From: Nitrosopumilaceae archaeon
Lineage (GTDB): Archaea; Thermoproteota; Nitrososphaeria; Nitrososphaerales; Nitrosopumilaceae
NCBI GenBank assembly: GCA_030041535.1
Contig: JASHNR010000001.1
Location: forward strand, 38,109 to 102,108
DNA: 64,000 nucleotides
Reading direction: 5' to 3'
In this document: one piece after another, positions 1 through 9,168 of the stretch
Position numbering within the stretch: the stretch's first letter is position 1
Layout of the letters: every line of letters begins with the position of its first letter
Made by a program: the position numbers and the translations under genes
Notes under the pieces: generated by a model
Told to the model about the DNA's origin: nothing
The model's input: only the letters and a program-made list of their open reading frames with translations
Database searches by the model: none

Positions 1-1
1 G

Positions 2-301
2 GAAAAGAGGAACAAGAGAAGTCTGCCACTGGGAAAAGTAAGAACGACTCTTGAATGCATAAACCCCGCAGCAGAGATTACTAACGAGAGCATATCTATC
101 ATAAAAAAGGCCTTTCACGCAGATGTCCCGGTTAGAATAATCGTAAAAGGTGAGGAAGACCTGTTGGTCTTACCTGTTGCTATACATGCTCCGAAAAACT
201 CGGTCATTATGTATGGGCAACCAAATGAAGGGTTAGTTATTGTAAAGGTAACCGAAGAGATAAGAAATAAGGCAACTAAGATTATGAATTCTATGAGTTA
301 G
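2..301 (+). CDS. GTP-dependent dephospho-CoA kinase (DUF359), C-terminal part
   Basis: The gene enters from the left edge, so only the last 99 residues are visible. They match the archaeal DUF359 family: an INPAAEIT segment like the family's NPxGxIT, then VRIIVKGEEDLLVLPV, then HAPKNSVIMYGQPNEG, followed by a short helical tail. DUF359 enzymes phosphorylate dephospho-CoA with GTP, the last step of archaeal coenzyme A synthesis, in the cytoplasm. The N-terminal half lies outside the window and cannot be checked. The assignment rests on recognised family motifs. Confidence 0.75.
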   Translation, partial: EKRNKRSLPLGKVRTTLECINPAAEITNESISIIKKAFHADVPVRIIVKGEEDLLVLPVAIHAPKNSVIMYGQPNEGLVIVKVTEEIRNKATKIMNSMS

Positions 302-416
302 TTGGGGTATGATGACACGGTGGCTGTATGACATATGATTAAACTACACAAGTTCTGACCCTAAATAACTACTTTTTTGGTAAACTTGGAAAAATACACA
401 AACTCTTGCACGATAT

Positions 417-821
417 TTGACAATTCTAATTAAACTATTTCTCGAAGATCCTCAAGCAATGAAGTGTGATTTAGATTTGAAAGTTAAGATATTGGAGAAG
501 GTTGGAATCTATTCAAGCAGATTTGGAATTTCAGAACCTAAAGTTTTACTAACAACTAGAGAGGTTCTTGACATGCCAAAGGAAATTACCGAGGGAAGGA
601 GGACTTCGGCTTACAAATACTTGGGAGTGTCATATTTGCAACATAATCTCGTCTTTGTAAATATCAAGAAAATACCTGATGATAAGACCCTTGAAAATAC
701 CATAGTGCATGAGCTCATTCATTTTCGGTTTCCCTACTTGAGTCATGGAAAGCGTTTCAATAAGCTCGTAAGACAAGGCTTGGCAGGAAAAAATTTCAAA
801 CCATATAGAAAAAGAATATGA
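417..821 (+). CDS. SprT-like zinc metalloprotease-domain protein
   Basis: A 134-residue protein whose C-terminal half carries HELIHFRFPYLSHGKRF, an HExxH zinc motif followed by a downstream histidine, as in SprT/Spartan-like minimal proteases. The family includes proteases acting on DNA-protein crosslinks, but nothing here fixes a substrate. The longest frame begins with TTG at 417; an in-frame ATG at 459 would remove 14 residues and is also possible. It stands alone between the DUF359 gene and the pyrophosphatase. Confidence 0.65.
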   Translation: MTILIKLFLEDPQAMKCDLDLKVKILEKVGIYSSRFGISEPKVLLTTREVLDMPKEITEGRRTSAYKYLGVSYLQHNLVFVNIKKIPDDKTLENTIVHELIHFRFPYLSHGKRFNKLVRQGLAGKNFKPYRKRI

Positions 822-885
822 AAATTCTTATTAAAATTATTTTAAATCATTCCATTATAACATTATATGAATAAAGTAGAATAAA

Positions 886-896
886 TTTATATAAAT
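886..896 (+). promoter_or_regulatory. TATA box of the pyrophosphatase gene
   Basis: TTTATATAAAT is centred about 30 bases before the ATG at 921. Archaeal TATA boxes lie about 26 bases before the start of transcription, so the mRNA should be almost leaderless. This is typical of the lineage and contrasts with the seven structured leaders between 16 and 35 kb. Confidence 0.6.
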
Positions 897-920
897 ACCC
901 CGTCCGAGTCTTACTTTCAG

Positions 921-2954
921 ATGACGCTCAAAGAACTGATTCCGGTTGGTGCGTCAATCATCTCTTTTGTCATTGCAGCAGGACTTGCGGCATGGGTGTC
1001 TAAACAAAAGCCTGGAACACAGCAGATGCTAGATATTTCAAATGCAGTGGGGGTAGGTGCAATGGCATTTTTGAGAAGAGAGTTTAGAATTGTTATTCCT
1101 ATAGCCATAGGTCTTGCGGTCTTGATTGGTACCGCGATTGGCTTTACTAACGGTATTGCTTTTGCTGTTGGTGCAGGACTTTCTGCTATTGCCGGATTGA
1201 TCGCACTTAAAATTACAGTAAAGGCAGCGGTTCGAGCTGCAAATGCCTCTGGAAAAGGGCTTGGGCATACCTTTGCCCTTGCATTTAGGGGTGGAGCAAC
1301 AGTAGGCCTTGCTGTGCCTGCCATGGCTCTTTTGGGCATGAGTTTACTCTATTTTGCATTTCCAAGTCCTATCACAATTGCCGGTGTTGGTATCGGTGCT
1401 AGCTTGATTGCCTTGTTTATAAGAGTCGGTGGAGGCATATTCACAAAGGCTGCCGACATGGGTGCAGACTTAGTAGGAAAAGTGGAAGCAAATATCCCAG
1501 AAGATGATCCACGAAACCCCGCAACGATTGCTGATAACGTGGGAGACAATGTGGGAGACGCAGCTGGAATGGGGTCGGATATTTATGAGTCATATATTGT
1601 AACAATGCTTGCATCATTACTTATTGCTGGGCTGATTGGAACTCATCAGAACTTGTTTTATCCAATGTTAATTGGCGCATCTGGATTATTTGCATCTATT
1701 ATTGGCATTGCAACCATAACTCCAAGAAAGATGACGGATGTAAACAAGCCACTTGCCAACGCATTTTATGTTTCGGCCGCAATAGCAATTGCACTTAATT
1801 TTGTCTTCACATATCTATTTCTTGGTCATACAAAGATCGCATATGCACTATTTGGTAGTACTGTCATAGGAGTTATTCTGGTACCAGTAATACAGAGAAT
1901 CACAGATTACTTTACAAGTTATAGATTCAAACCAGTTCAAGAAATTTCTGCTTCTGCAAAATGGGGATACGCATCACTTACACTAATGGGAATAATACAG
2001 GGAATGCGTTCCACTGGCCCGTTTATGATTGCAATTGTAGTGGCTTTAGCTACGTCATTTGTATTGGCGTCATCTGCAGCACCAGATCCTACACAAACTA
2101 TGCTTTATGGAATATTTGGTACATCACTTACAGCCATGGCAATGCTAAGCCTTGCAGGAATCGTATTGAGTATAGATGCGTTTGGCCCTATTAGTGACAA
2201 TGCAGGTGGAATTGTAGAAATGACAGGTATGGGAGAAGAAAATCGTAAAGTTACAGATGAAATTGATGCAGTAGGAAATACTACAAAGGCCGTGACTAAA
2301 GGTTTTGCAATTGCAAGTGCAGGCCTTGCTGCATTAGCTATGATCCAAGCATTCCAGTATGAGGCAGGAAAAGTATTTCATCATATTTTTGATTATAGTC
2401 TTTCAAATCCTGCAGTAGTTGTAGGATTACTTGTAGGCGGCCTATTGCCGTTCTTTATTACAAGTCAGCTTATTGCCGCAGTGGCAAGGGCAGCTTCTAA
2501 AATGGTAGAAGAAGTAAGGCGGCAATTCAAGGAATCTCCAGGCATTTTGACCCACGAGGTAAAGCCTGATTATGCAAAATGTGTTGATGTTGCAACAGTA
2601 GCGTCATTACGTGAGCTTTGGAAATCTGCGGCAATAACAATTGCAGCGCCTATAGTACTTGGTATAGTTTTGGGCCCATCTGCAGTTGTTGGACTTTTGA
2701 TGGGCGCAGTAATTACAGGAATTTTTCTGGCATTTCATCTGGCAAATACTGGTGGTGCGTGGGACAATGCCAAAAAATACATGGAAATTAACAAACAAAA
2801 GGGAACAGAAGAACACAAGATAGCAATTGTTGGCGATATAATTGGGGATCCATACAAGGATACTGCCGGACCTGCACTAAATACAGTCATTAAATTGTTA
2901 AACACAGTAGCAATAGTCTTCGTATCTGCGTTCGTTGCTATCTTTGTCCTGTAG
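921..2954 (+). CDS. hppA: Membrane-bound proton-translocating pyrophosphatase
   Basis: A 677-residue integral membrane protein with about 16 hydrophobic segments. Catalytic loops are intact: the acidic stretch around residues 195-213 with DDPRNPATIADNVGDNVGDA, and a second acidic C-terminal loop with DIIGDPYKDTAGPA. It hydrolyses pyrophosphate and pumps protons, saving energy from biosynthetic PPi. The motif GNTTKA near residue 452 has lysine where potassium-dependent enzymes have alanine, and a threonine three residues on, so a potassium-independent proton pump is expected. Length and motifs are normal for the family. It is monocistronic with its own TATA box. Confidence 0.95.
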   Translation: MTLKELIPVGASIISFVIAAGLAAWVSKQKPGTQQMLDISNAVGVGAMAFLRREFRIVIPIAIGLAVLIGTAIGFTNGIAFAVGAGLSAIAGLIALKITVKAAVRAANASGKGLGHTFALAFRGGATVGLAVPAMALLGMSLLYFAFPSPITIAGVGIGASLIALFIRVGGGIFTKAADMGADLVGKVEANIPEDDPRNPATIADNVGDNVGDAAGMGSDIYESYIVTMLASLLIAGLIGTHQNLFYPMLIGASGLFASIIGIATITPRKMTDVNKPLANAFYVSAAIAIALNFVFTYLFLGHTKIAYALFGSTVIGVILVPVIQRITDYFTSYRFKPVQEISASAKWGYASLTLMGIIQGMRSTGPFMIAIVVALATSFVLASSAAPDPTQTMLYGIFGTSLTAMAMLSLAGIVLSIDAFGPISDNAGGIVEMTGMGEENRKVTDEIDAVGNTTKAVTKGFAIASAGLAALAMIQAFQYEAGKVFHHIFDYSLSNPAVVVGLLVGGLLPFFITSQLIAAVARAASKMVEEVRRQFKESPGILTHEVKPDYAKCVDVATVASLRELWKSAAITIAAPIVLGIVLGPSAVVGLLMGAVITGIFLAFHLANTGGAWDNAKKYMEINKQKGTEEHKIAIVGDIIGDPYKDTAGPALNTVIKLLNTVAIVFVSAFVAIFVL

Positions 2955-2955
2955 A

Positions 2956-3153
2956 TTAATCTGATTTTTTATCCTCAACAATCAATGTCATGTCAAGCTC
3001 GTCTATTTGGGCCTCTATTGTTTTTTTCATTGCATTGTTGTGTTCTGGACAAAACTTGAAGAACCCATCTATCGTCTCAAAACAGCCGCATATCCATTTA
3101 GTTTGGATCTCACCTTCCACTGTCAGTTTGTTGTATTTGCTATTGTTTACCAT
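2956..3153 (-). CDS. Small conserved-looking Cys-rich hypothetical protein
   Basis: A 65-residue protein starting at the ATG at 3153. It contains ICGCFETIDGFFKFCPEHN, so C-x-C followed by CPEH could bind a metal, then an amphipathic acidic tail. The reading frame is open further upstream, but the ATG at 3153 has a TATA-like CTTTTTAGA about 30 bases before it, which favours the short form. It is convergent with the pyrophosphatase, whose stop is one base away. No function can be named. Confidence 0.55.
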   Translation of the reverse strand: MVNNSKYNKLTVEGEIQTKWICGCFETIDGFFKFCPEHNNAMKKTIEAQIDELDMTLIVEDKKSD

Positions 3154-3223
3154 GATACCAAATAGGGCGGGTAATCTAAAAAGAGTTTTCAAAAATAAGA
3201 GTTTAAAAAATTGAAAAAGGTAG

Positions 3224-3481
3224 CTACGGGCAGCCTTCCATCTTCTGGATGAAATATCCTTTCTGTTGGATCTCGTTAGCAATTGGCTGAGGTGCACCTT
3301 GTGAGTGACAGAACTGGCACTCTTCGGTTGTAACTTTTGCTTCTGCCTCGTTTATTGTCTTGAGCCATTCTCTTGCATACTGGATTGCCTTTTGATGATC
3401 TTTTACATTTGTGATGACATCAAAGTGCATCGTATGGCCGTCCTTTGCCTCTACATATGTATCGTATACGTGAATTTCCAT
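3224..3481 (-). CDS. DUF2024 family protein
   Basis: An 85-residue protein beginning MEIHVYDTYVEAKDGHTMHF, which is the hallmark start of DUF2024, followed by two helices and a CQFCHSQ motif. The family is small, widespread and uncharacterised. Its 3' end overlaps the upstream sequence of the 65-residue Cys-rich gene on the same strand. Confidence 0.7.
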   Translation of the reverse strand: MEIHVYDTYVEAKDGHTMHFDVITNVKDHQKAIQYAREWLKTINEAEAKVTTEECQFCHSQGAPQPIANEIQQKGYFIQKMEGCP

Positions 3482-3775
3482 GTTTTTGATGGATAAAAAA
3501 GGGATATTTATTCTAAATCCCGTGGGTTTTTATTGTGATACGGAAACTATCGATCTTCCAAAGATCAAGAACATCATTCTAGAATTTAATAACGAAATTC
3601 TGCTACTCGATCATTTTAGTTGTTCTCTTTCCTATGGGATCAAATGATAGGATATGTATTTCTCCCTTCGAGTGTAATGGAAAGACACGTGCGACTTGCA
3701 AGGAATTTGTGAATAAAGTTCCTGATGACATAAAAAGACTACGTGTAGGTAGAGCAATTCTTTTACGTAACTTGC

Positions 3776-3892
3776 GTGTATTACTTGTCAGTGTGGGGCC
3801 AAAAAGCCGGATTCAAATGTAAGGATTGTAGCGCAACCTTTGTAGATAAAGAGCATTTTGAGCGACATAAAAAGAACATACACAAGCAATAA
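3776..3892 (+). CDS. Mini C2H2 zinc-finger ORF
   Basis: A short frame ends FKCKDCSATFVDKEHFERHK then KNIHKQ: C-x2-C, twelve residues, then two histidines five apart, a classical C2H2 finger. The start is uncertain: GTG at 3776 or GTG at 3791 are the in-frame options after an upstream stop at 3746-3748. The preceding 3482-3775 shows no convincing gene. It could be a small DNA- or RNA-binding protein, or the surviving 3' end of a decayed one. Confidence 0.4.
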   Translation: MYYLSVWGQKAGFKCKDCSATFVDKEHFERHKKNIHKQ

Positions 3893-3894
3893 TG

Positions 3895-4308
3895 CTAGAG
3901 GATTGTTACATTAACTGGTATGATAGTCGATTCTAAAATATATGCTCTAAATTCATTATTTGCATTTGAATAGATAACCCACGGAACTGGATTAACTTCC
4001 ATGTATTGGCGGTCAGTGGAAGAGGGATAGGCTGCCGAGTTTGGATGGGAGTGAAAAATTGCCACGACTTCTAAATTTCTCTTCTCAGATTCCTCATACG
4101 CTTTTATGAGTTCATCGTTTGATATAGTAAAATTAACAGGTGACGGCTCTGCATTCTCTGTTAGAAAGACATCTGATGTTAAAAATTGTCTATCGTCATT
4201 CTTTCCAAAAAGTATGGCACAAGATTCATTGGGTTCATTTTGCTTTGCATGTCGTATTAGTATGTCAACGTGATTTTTGGAAAGTGTTATCTCTTTTTGT
4301 AATGTCAT
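3895..4308 (-). CDS. JAMM/MPN-domain metalloprotease
   Basis: A 137-residue single-domain protein with the JAMM signature FHSHPNSAAYPSSTD (H-x-H-P, six residues, S-x2-D), so the zinc ligands and catalytic serine are present. Archaeal JAMM proteins remove ubiquitin-like modifiers (SAMPs) or process related conjugates. The ATG at 4308 overlaps the stop of the upstream copper-protein gene as ATGA, so the two are translationally coupled; a longer GTG-type start lies inside that gene and is less likely. The coupling to a copper protein is unexpected and its meaning is unclear. Confidence 0.8.
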   Translation of the reverse strand: MTLQKEITLSKNHVDILIRHAKQNEPNESCAILFGKNDDRQFLTSDVFLTENAEPSPVNFTISNDELIKAYEESEKRNLEVVAIFHSHPNSAAYPSSTDRQYMEVNPVPWVIYSNANNEFRAYILESTIIPVNVTIL

Positions 4309-5402
4309 CCTACTATTACTTTTCCAGTCATCCATGGATGAACTTGACAAAAGTATGGTGTTGTACCGGCTGTTGTAAACGTATGTTTGAATGTATCTCC
4401 TGGTTTGATCAGACTAGAATCAAATATTCCTGAGGGTCCAGCACTTGGATCACCGCTTGTGACTGTGTGAGCTGCAGCGTCTTGGTTGGTCCACGTTACA
4501 GTTGTTCCAACTTTGACAGAAAGACTTGCTGGATCAAAATATTTTTGTCCTGCACTTTGGGTGGAGGCACCTTTTGAGATTGTAACATTTGCAACAAGCG
4601 GCTGGGTTATCACTATCTTGCCAGTCATGAATGGATGCACTGTACACATGTAATCATATTCGGTTCCATTTAATTTTGATGTATCAAGTGAGTATGTCTT
4701 ACCGGGTGTAATCAAACTAGAATCAAATATTGAACCATCTGGAGCATTTGTGACAGTGTGAGGTACCGTATCATTATTGGTCCACTGTATTATGTCTCCT
4801 TTTGGAACTGTGACGGTATTGGGAGTAAAGTTTGGATTTCCTTTGATGGATGCATTAACTGGAATGGTGACGTATATTACTGGAGCTGTTGGTAAAGTTT
4901 GATTAGCTGTCTGTGTTGCATTGGTTTCATTTAGTGTATGCAACGAGAACTGTGCACCTGGTCCTATGAATCCAAATACAGTAAATGATCCTACTCCAAC
5001 TGCCATCGCAGCCAAAAATATTACAGCTATGGGCCTGAAATATTTTTGTGCCCTCATAGAAGAAAACGCTATGACAACACTTGGTATGATTATGATGATT
5101 AAAACGCCTACAAATCTGGGCAATGATGTTATGACTGTATTCAAGCTTATTGCATAAGCTCCTACCGAGCCCGCGATTCCAAATATTACAAGAGTTGTTG
5201 CTTTGGCTCTTGGGCTAGTTGAAACACCGCCGCTTAGAATTCCTGCGGACAAGAACACCATGCCTACAAACATGGTCAAACCTGAAAGTGCTTGCATTCC
5301 TGTAAGGAAAGTATTGGCAATTCCCAAGTAGGATAAAATGACTCCTCCAAGACCTATAGAGGTCAAACCCATGCCAGGCATCATTAGATCCCAGTCACTC
5401 AT
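4305..5402 (-). CDS. Membrane-anchored protein with two plastocyanin-like copper domains
   Basis: The 365-residue product starts with five hydrophobic helices (about residues 8-170) and then has two cupredoxin domains facing outside. Domain one has NNDTVPHTVTNAPDG and later MCTVHPFM; domain two has NQDAAAHTVTSGDPS and FCQVHPWM. Each supplies the His, Cys, His and Met ligands of a type 1 copper site. Such proteins replace cytochrome c in thaumarchaeal electron transport. Two copper sites on one membrane anchor suggest an electron relay near a terminal oxidase or the quinone pool. It is divergent, with only 46 bases, from heme O synthase. Confidence 0.88.
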   Translation of the reverse strand: MSDWDLMMPGMGLTSIGLGGVILSYLGIANTFLTGMQALSGLTMFVGMVFLSAGILSGGVSTSPRAKATTLVIFGIAGSVGAYAISLNTVITSLPRFVGVLIIIIIPSVVIAFSSMRAQKYFRPIAVIFLAAMAVGVGSFTVFGFIGPGAQFSLHTLNETNATQTANQTLPTAPVIYVTIPVNASIKGNPNFTPNTVTVPKGDIIQWTNNDTVPHTVTNAPDGSIFDSSLITPGKTYSLDTSKLNGTEYDYMCTVHPFMTGKIVITQPLVANVTISKGASTQSAGQKYFDPASLSVKVGTTVTWTNQDAAAHTVTSGDPSAGPSGIFDSSLIKPGDTFKHTFTTAGTTPYFCQVHPWMTGKVIVG

Positions 5403-5448
5403 CTGTGGTAATTCGATTAAGTGAGGTACTTAATTCTTTTGACTTCTC

Positions 5449-6375
5449 ATGACAAACTTCGAAGAAATTAAATTCCCAGCAGACTCGCTAAGACTAGTGG
5501 GATTAAAAGAAGTACTGGAGATATCAAAACCCCGTATAGTAGTTTTACTTGTAATTACCGCCGTAACATCAATGTACGCAGCCAGCAAATTGATAGGTCC
5601 GCCACTTAACTATGTTAGCCTATTACACATAATCATAGCCGGATCGCTTTCTTCAGCCGGTTCAAGTGCCCTTAATCACTATTATGATCGAGACATCGAT
5701 CTGTTGATGAAAAGAACCAGTAACCGACCAATCCCATCCGGAAGGATGTCTGCAAGAAATGTTTTGATATATGGTCTAGTTGTAAGTGCCGTCTCTGTAA
5801 TTTATGCATGGTTTACCCTGAATCCAATTTCTACATTTTTCATTGCGCTAGGAGTTTTCTTTTATGTGATAGTCTATACGGCATGGCTCAAGCGTACAAA
5901 TTCATCTAATATTGTAATTGGAGGCTTTGCTGGTAGCTGTGCTGCAATGGCAGGGTGGTCTGCTGCGACTGGCTCCATGGACATACTGGGAGCACTTGTG
6001 GGTATTCTTGTCTTTGCGTGGACTCCTTCCCACTTTTGGTGTCTTGCAATGAAGATAAGAGATGATTATGCAGAAGCACACGTTCCAATGTTGCCAGTAT
6101 TGATTGGCATGCAAAGGACATCAAAATACATACTTGTCAACACCGCAATATTGCTTCCATATTCATTGGCCCTTGTAGCATTTGGATTAGGTTACGTCTA
6201 TCTTGCAATTGCTGCAGTATCAGGTAGCCTGATGTTACTGTATCATTACAAACTGACAAAGACTCCAACTTCTGACTTTGCGTGGAAAGCCTACAAGGTG
6301 ACTGCTCCATACCTTACGATAATATTTGTAGGAATTGCACTTGATGCTGCGTTCCACTTTCCTGTGATGAAATAA
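5449..6375 (+). CDS. ctaB: Protoheme IX farnesyltransferase (heme O synthase)
   Basis: A 308-residue UbiA-type prenyltransferase with about nine membrane helices. The substrate-binding motif NHYYDRDIDLLMKRTSNRP is intact, as is the second aspartate-containing loop KIRDDYAEAHVPM. It attaches a farnesyl group to heme b to make heme O for heme-copper oxidase. Its divergent neighbour is a double cupredoxin membrane protein, consistent with shared service to the respiratory chain. The ATG lies about 20 bases after a TATA-like TTAATT, so transcription is probably leaderless. Confidence 0.92.
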   Translation: MTNFEEIKFPADSLRLVGLKEVLEISKPRIVVLLVITAVTSMYAASKLIGPPLNYVSLLHIIIAGSLSSAGSSALNHYYDRDIDLLMKRTSNRPIPSGRMSARNVLIYGLVVSAVSVIYAWFTLNPISTFFIALGVFFYVIVYTAWLKRTNSSNIVIGGFAGSCAAMAGWSAATGSMDILGALVGILVFAWTPSHFWCLAMKIRDDYAEAHVPMLPVLIGMQRTSKYILVNTAILLPYSLALVAFGLGYVYLAIAAVSGSLMLLYHYKLTKTPTSDFAWKAYKVTAPYLTIIFVGIALDAAFHFPVMK

Positions 6376-6376
6376 A

Positions 6377-6694
6377 TTATTCTTGGGTGTCTTGTTCTTG
6401 CTCTACACCAGGAAATCCTGCTTCGTATTCTTTTTCTAGACTTTCCCTGTTCTGTTTTTCTATGTCGTCTTCGTTTTCCTCTTTTTCATAAATCTCAACT
6501 CTTCTCTCATCTTTTGTTAGCCAAGTAACCTTGATGAGGCCATAAATTTCGAGATTCAGTAATGTTTTATTGAATTCATCCTCAGGAATTGAAATTCCAG
6601 ATTTTATCAATGCCTTTGAGAGCTCAGAGTCTGTCATAGAACCTGCATTTTTTACTATTTCATATACTGAATTTCTAAGAGGAATAGTTGCCAT
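6377..6694 (-). CDS. Winged-helix-like small protein downstream of cdc48
   Basis: A 105-residue protein with a helix-turn-helix-like pattern over residues 5-65 (SVYEIVKNAGSMTDSELSKA, then a second helix and a strand) and a very acidic, Glu-rich tail from about residue 70. It starts two bases after the stop of the Cdc48 gene, so it is in the same transcript. It resembles conserved thaumarchaeal small proteins but I cannot name the family. A role as a Cdc48 partner or as a regulator are both possible. Confidence 0.6.
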   Translation of the reverse strand: MATIPLRNSVYEIVKNAGSMTDSELSKALIKSGISIPEDEFNKTLLNLEIYGLIKVTWLTKDERRVEIYEKEENEDDIEKQNRESLEKEYEAGFPGVEQEQDTQE

Positions 6695-6696
6695 AT

Positions 6697-8868
6697 CTAA
6701 CCATAAAATGCCTTGTCAATTGGCTTGGGTAATGCGTATGATATATTGTCTTTGATTGCAGAATACCAATCTTCAACGCCTTTGGTGATAGAAGGCTTGA
6801 TGACTTTTAATGCCGCGGCAAAGTCTACGCTACTGATTTTTGGCGTATTGTTTCTCATTGCTTGTACTGCAGATTCTCTGCACACTGCTACCAAATCAGC
6901 TCCTGTGTATCCCTTTGTTGAAAGCGCAATCTCCTTCAAGTCGACATCTCCAGATAGAGGCATCTGTCGTGTGAGTGTCTTGATTATCTCAAATCTTCCC
7001 TTTTCTTCAGGCGGAGGAATAAAGAGTATCAAATCTAAGCGACCGGGTCTTAACAGCGAGGGATCTATCAGATCAGGTCTATTGGAAATTCCAACAACTA
7101 TCACTCTTGCAGCTCCCCCATCTTCCATCTCGGTGAGCAACTGGCTGAGTAGTCTTTCTCCAACTCCTCCTTCTTCAAATGATTTTGATCTTGCCAACGA
7201 ATCAAGTTCGTCAAAAATTATAATGCATGGTGATGATGCTTTTGCCTTTCTGAAAATCTCTCTTATCGCCTTTTCAGATTCACCTACCCATTTTGACAAG
7301 ATTTCTGCTCCTCTTACCAATATCATGTTGCCACCGCTTTCTGTTGCAAGTGCTCTTGCAAGCATTGTCTTTCCACATCCTGGGGGTCCATAAAGCAAAG
7401 CACCTTTTGGAGGTTTGATACCAATCTTCTGAAATTTTGCCGGTTCCTTTATGGCTGTAATTAAATTATCATTTAGTGTTCTTTTTGCGTCATCTAATCC
7501 CCCGACATCTTTCCACCATACTTTTGGACTTTCAACGTAGAACTCTCTCATTGCAGTTGGAACAATTTCATGTGTTGCATCGTAAAAGTCTTGAAGGCGT
7601 ATGGTCATCTTCTGCAAAATTGCAGGTGATATCTTTTCAGTCTCCATCTCAATCTCTGGTAAAAATGCTCTAAGAGCTTTCATTGCTGCCTCTCTGCAAA
7701 GTGACTTGATATCAGCACCAGTATATCCATGAAGCTCTGCTGCAAGAACCTTCAAGTCAACATCATCTGCAATAGGCATTCCTCTTGTATGAATATGTAA
7801 AATCTCTAATCTGCCATCGGCATTTGGTACTGAGATTTCTATCTCTCTGTCAAATCTACCGGGCCTTCTCAATGCAGGGTCTACACTTTCTGGCCTGTTT
7901 GTTGCCCCAAGTACGATGACATTCCCTCTATCTGTTAGACCATCCATTAATGCCAATAGCTGAGCCACTACTCTTTTTTCAACATCGCCGTAAGCTTCTT
8001 CTCTTTTTGGAGCAATAGCATCAATTTCATCAATAAACACCACACTTGGGGCATTGTCTTTTGCTTCCTTGAAAATATCTCTAAGTCTTGCCTCTGTCTC
8101 TCCATAATACTTGTTCATTATCTCAGGACCGTTTATGGAATAGAAATTGGCTTCTGATTCACTTGCAAGTACTTTTGCAATCAGTGTCTTTCCGCATCCT
8201 GGAGGTCCATACAAGAGAATCCCACTATGTGGTTCTATGTTTAATCTACTGAAAACTTCGGGATGTTTTAATGGTAGTTCTACAATCTCACGCATTCGGT
8301 CTATCTGTGCTCTGAGTCCGCCTATCTCCTCGTATGTGACCCGTGCCTTTTTGTCGACTGACGTGTCAGTTAAAATGGTAAGTACTGTGCCACGGTCTAT
8401 CTTGGCTACACTTTTTGGTGAAATCTTGTGTATCTTAAAGTCCATGGAATTTCCAAGAATCATTACTGATATCTCATCTCCTTCAGAAAGGGGTAATCCT
8501 TTTAGCCTATTTTTGACAAAATCTGTAAATTCCTTATCTACTGTAACATTTCCATTAACTGGCATCAAGACTACACTTTTTGCTGGTTTTGCGACAACTT
8601 TTCTAACATTGACCAGATCGTTTATTCCTACCCCGACATTCTTTCTTGTCTGACCGTCTATTCTGACCATGTCTGGTGCTTTGTTATCATCATCTGCAGG
8701 CCATACTATTGCACAGCTAGATTTTTTCCCTATAATCTCTATCATGTCTCCTGGTTCGACTTTTAAAAATTCCATAGCTTCTGGTTCTATTCTGGCTCGT
8801 CTTTTACCTACGTCTCGCTGCTTGGCTTCACCAACGCGCATTTGGAGCAGCTCATCTTTTTTTACCAA
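6697..8868 (-). CDS. Cdc48/VCP-type AAA+ ATPase
   Basis: The 723-residue protein has an N-terminal double-psi barrel region (about 1-180) and two AAA domains. Both have Walker A GPPGCGKT (about residues 221 and 500) and Walker B motifs (VVFIDEIDAIAP and IIIFDELDSLA), with arginine-finger segments (DPALRRPGRFDRE, DPSLLRPGRLD). It unfolds proteins using ATP. The last three residues are FYG, a hydrophobic-Tyr-any (HbYX) ending, which lets archaeal AAA rings dock on the 20S proteasome. It follows EF-1beta and precedes a small winged-helix gene. Confidence 0.93.
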   Translation of the reverse strand: MVKKDELLQMRVGEAKQRDVGKRRARIEPEAMEFLKVEPGDMIEIIGKKSSCAIVWPADDDNKAPDMVRIDGQTRKNVGVGINDLVNVRKVVAKPAKSVVLMPVNGNVTVDKEFTDFVKNRLKGLPLSEGDEISVMILGNSMDFKIHKISPKSVAKIDRGTVLTILTDTSVDKKARVTYEEIGGLRAQIDRMREIVELPLKHPEVFSRLNIEPHSGILLYGPPGCGKTLIAKVLASESEANFYSINGPEIMNKYYGETEARLRDIFKEAKDNAPSVVFIDEIDAIAPKREEAYGDVEKRVVAQLLALMDGLTDRGNVIVLGATNRPESVDPALRRPGRFDREIEISVPNADGRLEILHIHTRGMPIADDVDLKVLAAELHGYTGADIKSLCREAAMKALRAFLPEIEMETEKISPAILQKMTIRLQDFYDATHEIVPTAMREFYVESPKVWWKDVGGLDDAKRTLNDNLITAIKEPAKFQKIGIKPPKGALLYGPPGCGKTMLARALATESGGNMILVRGAEILSKWVGESEKAIREIFRKAKASSPCIIIFDELDSLARSKSFEEGGVGERLLSQLLTEMEDGGAARVIVVGISNRPDLIDPSLLRPGRLDLILFIPPPEEKGRFEIIKTLTRQMPLSGDVDLKEIALSTKGYTGADLVAVCRESAVQAMRNNTPKISSVDFAAALKVIKPSITKGVEDWYSAIKDNISYALPKPIDKAFYG

Positions 8869-8881
8869 AAAGATACCTCCA

Positions 8882-9163
8882 TCACTTGGCGTCTACAGAA
8901 GCTCGACTTACTCCGAGTACCTCGAACTCTCCTACGCCTTCGATTGAACGTACACTGTTTTCAAGTGAGTCCATCTGTCCTTCCTTGTCATCTAAGAAGA
9001 ATTCGGCATTAATAAAGTAGAGACCAAAAGCAAGTGGCTCTTTTGTATATTTTGAGAGTGTTATGCCGTCCTTTAGAGTTGTGGTGATATTCTTGGCAAC
9101 GTTGTCGAGATCTATCTCAGTACCTGTTGGTAAAATCTTTGCTCGTAATACTAGTCGAGGCAT
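8882..9163 (-). CDS. Translation elongation factor 1-beta
   Basis: A 93-residue ferredoxin-fold protein of standard archaeal length. It begins MPRLVLRAKILPTGTEID and contains PLAFGLYFINAEFF and the conserved end segment SIEGVGEFEVLGVSRAS. It is the guanine nucleotide exchange factor for EF-1A. A zinc-ribbon gene ends just before it, the usual archaeal pairing, and cdc48 follows after 13 bases. Confidence 0.92.
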   Translation of the reverse strand: MPRLVLRAKILPTGTEIDLDNVAKNITTTLKDGITLSKYTKEPLAFGLYFINAEFFLDDKEGQMDSLENSVRSIEGVGEFEVLGVSRASVDAK

Positions 9164-9168
9164 TTTCT

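Noticed and set aside
3634-3822. 62-codon frame before the mini zinc finger
   Set aside because: No recognisable domain and no promoter; the zinc-finger signal is in a different frame that overlaps its end.
6713-7393. Long plus-strand frame opposite cdc48
   Set aside because: It is the antisense reading of a well conserved AAA ATPase and has no family motif or promoter.
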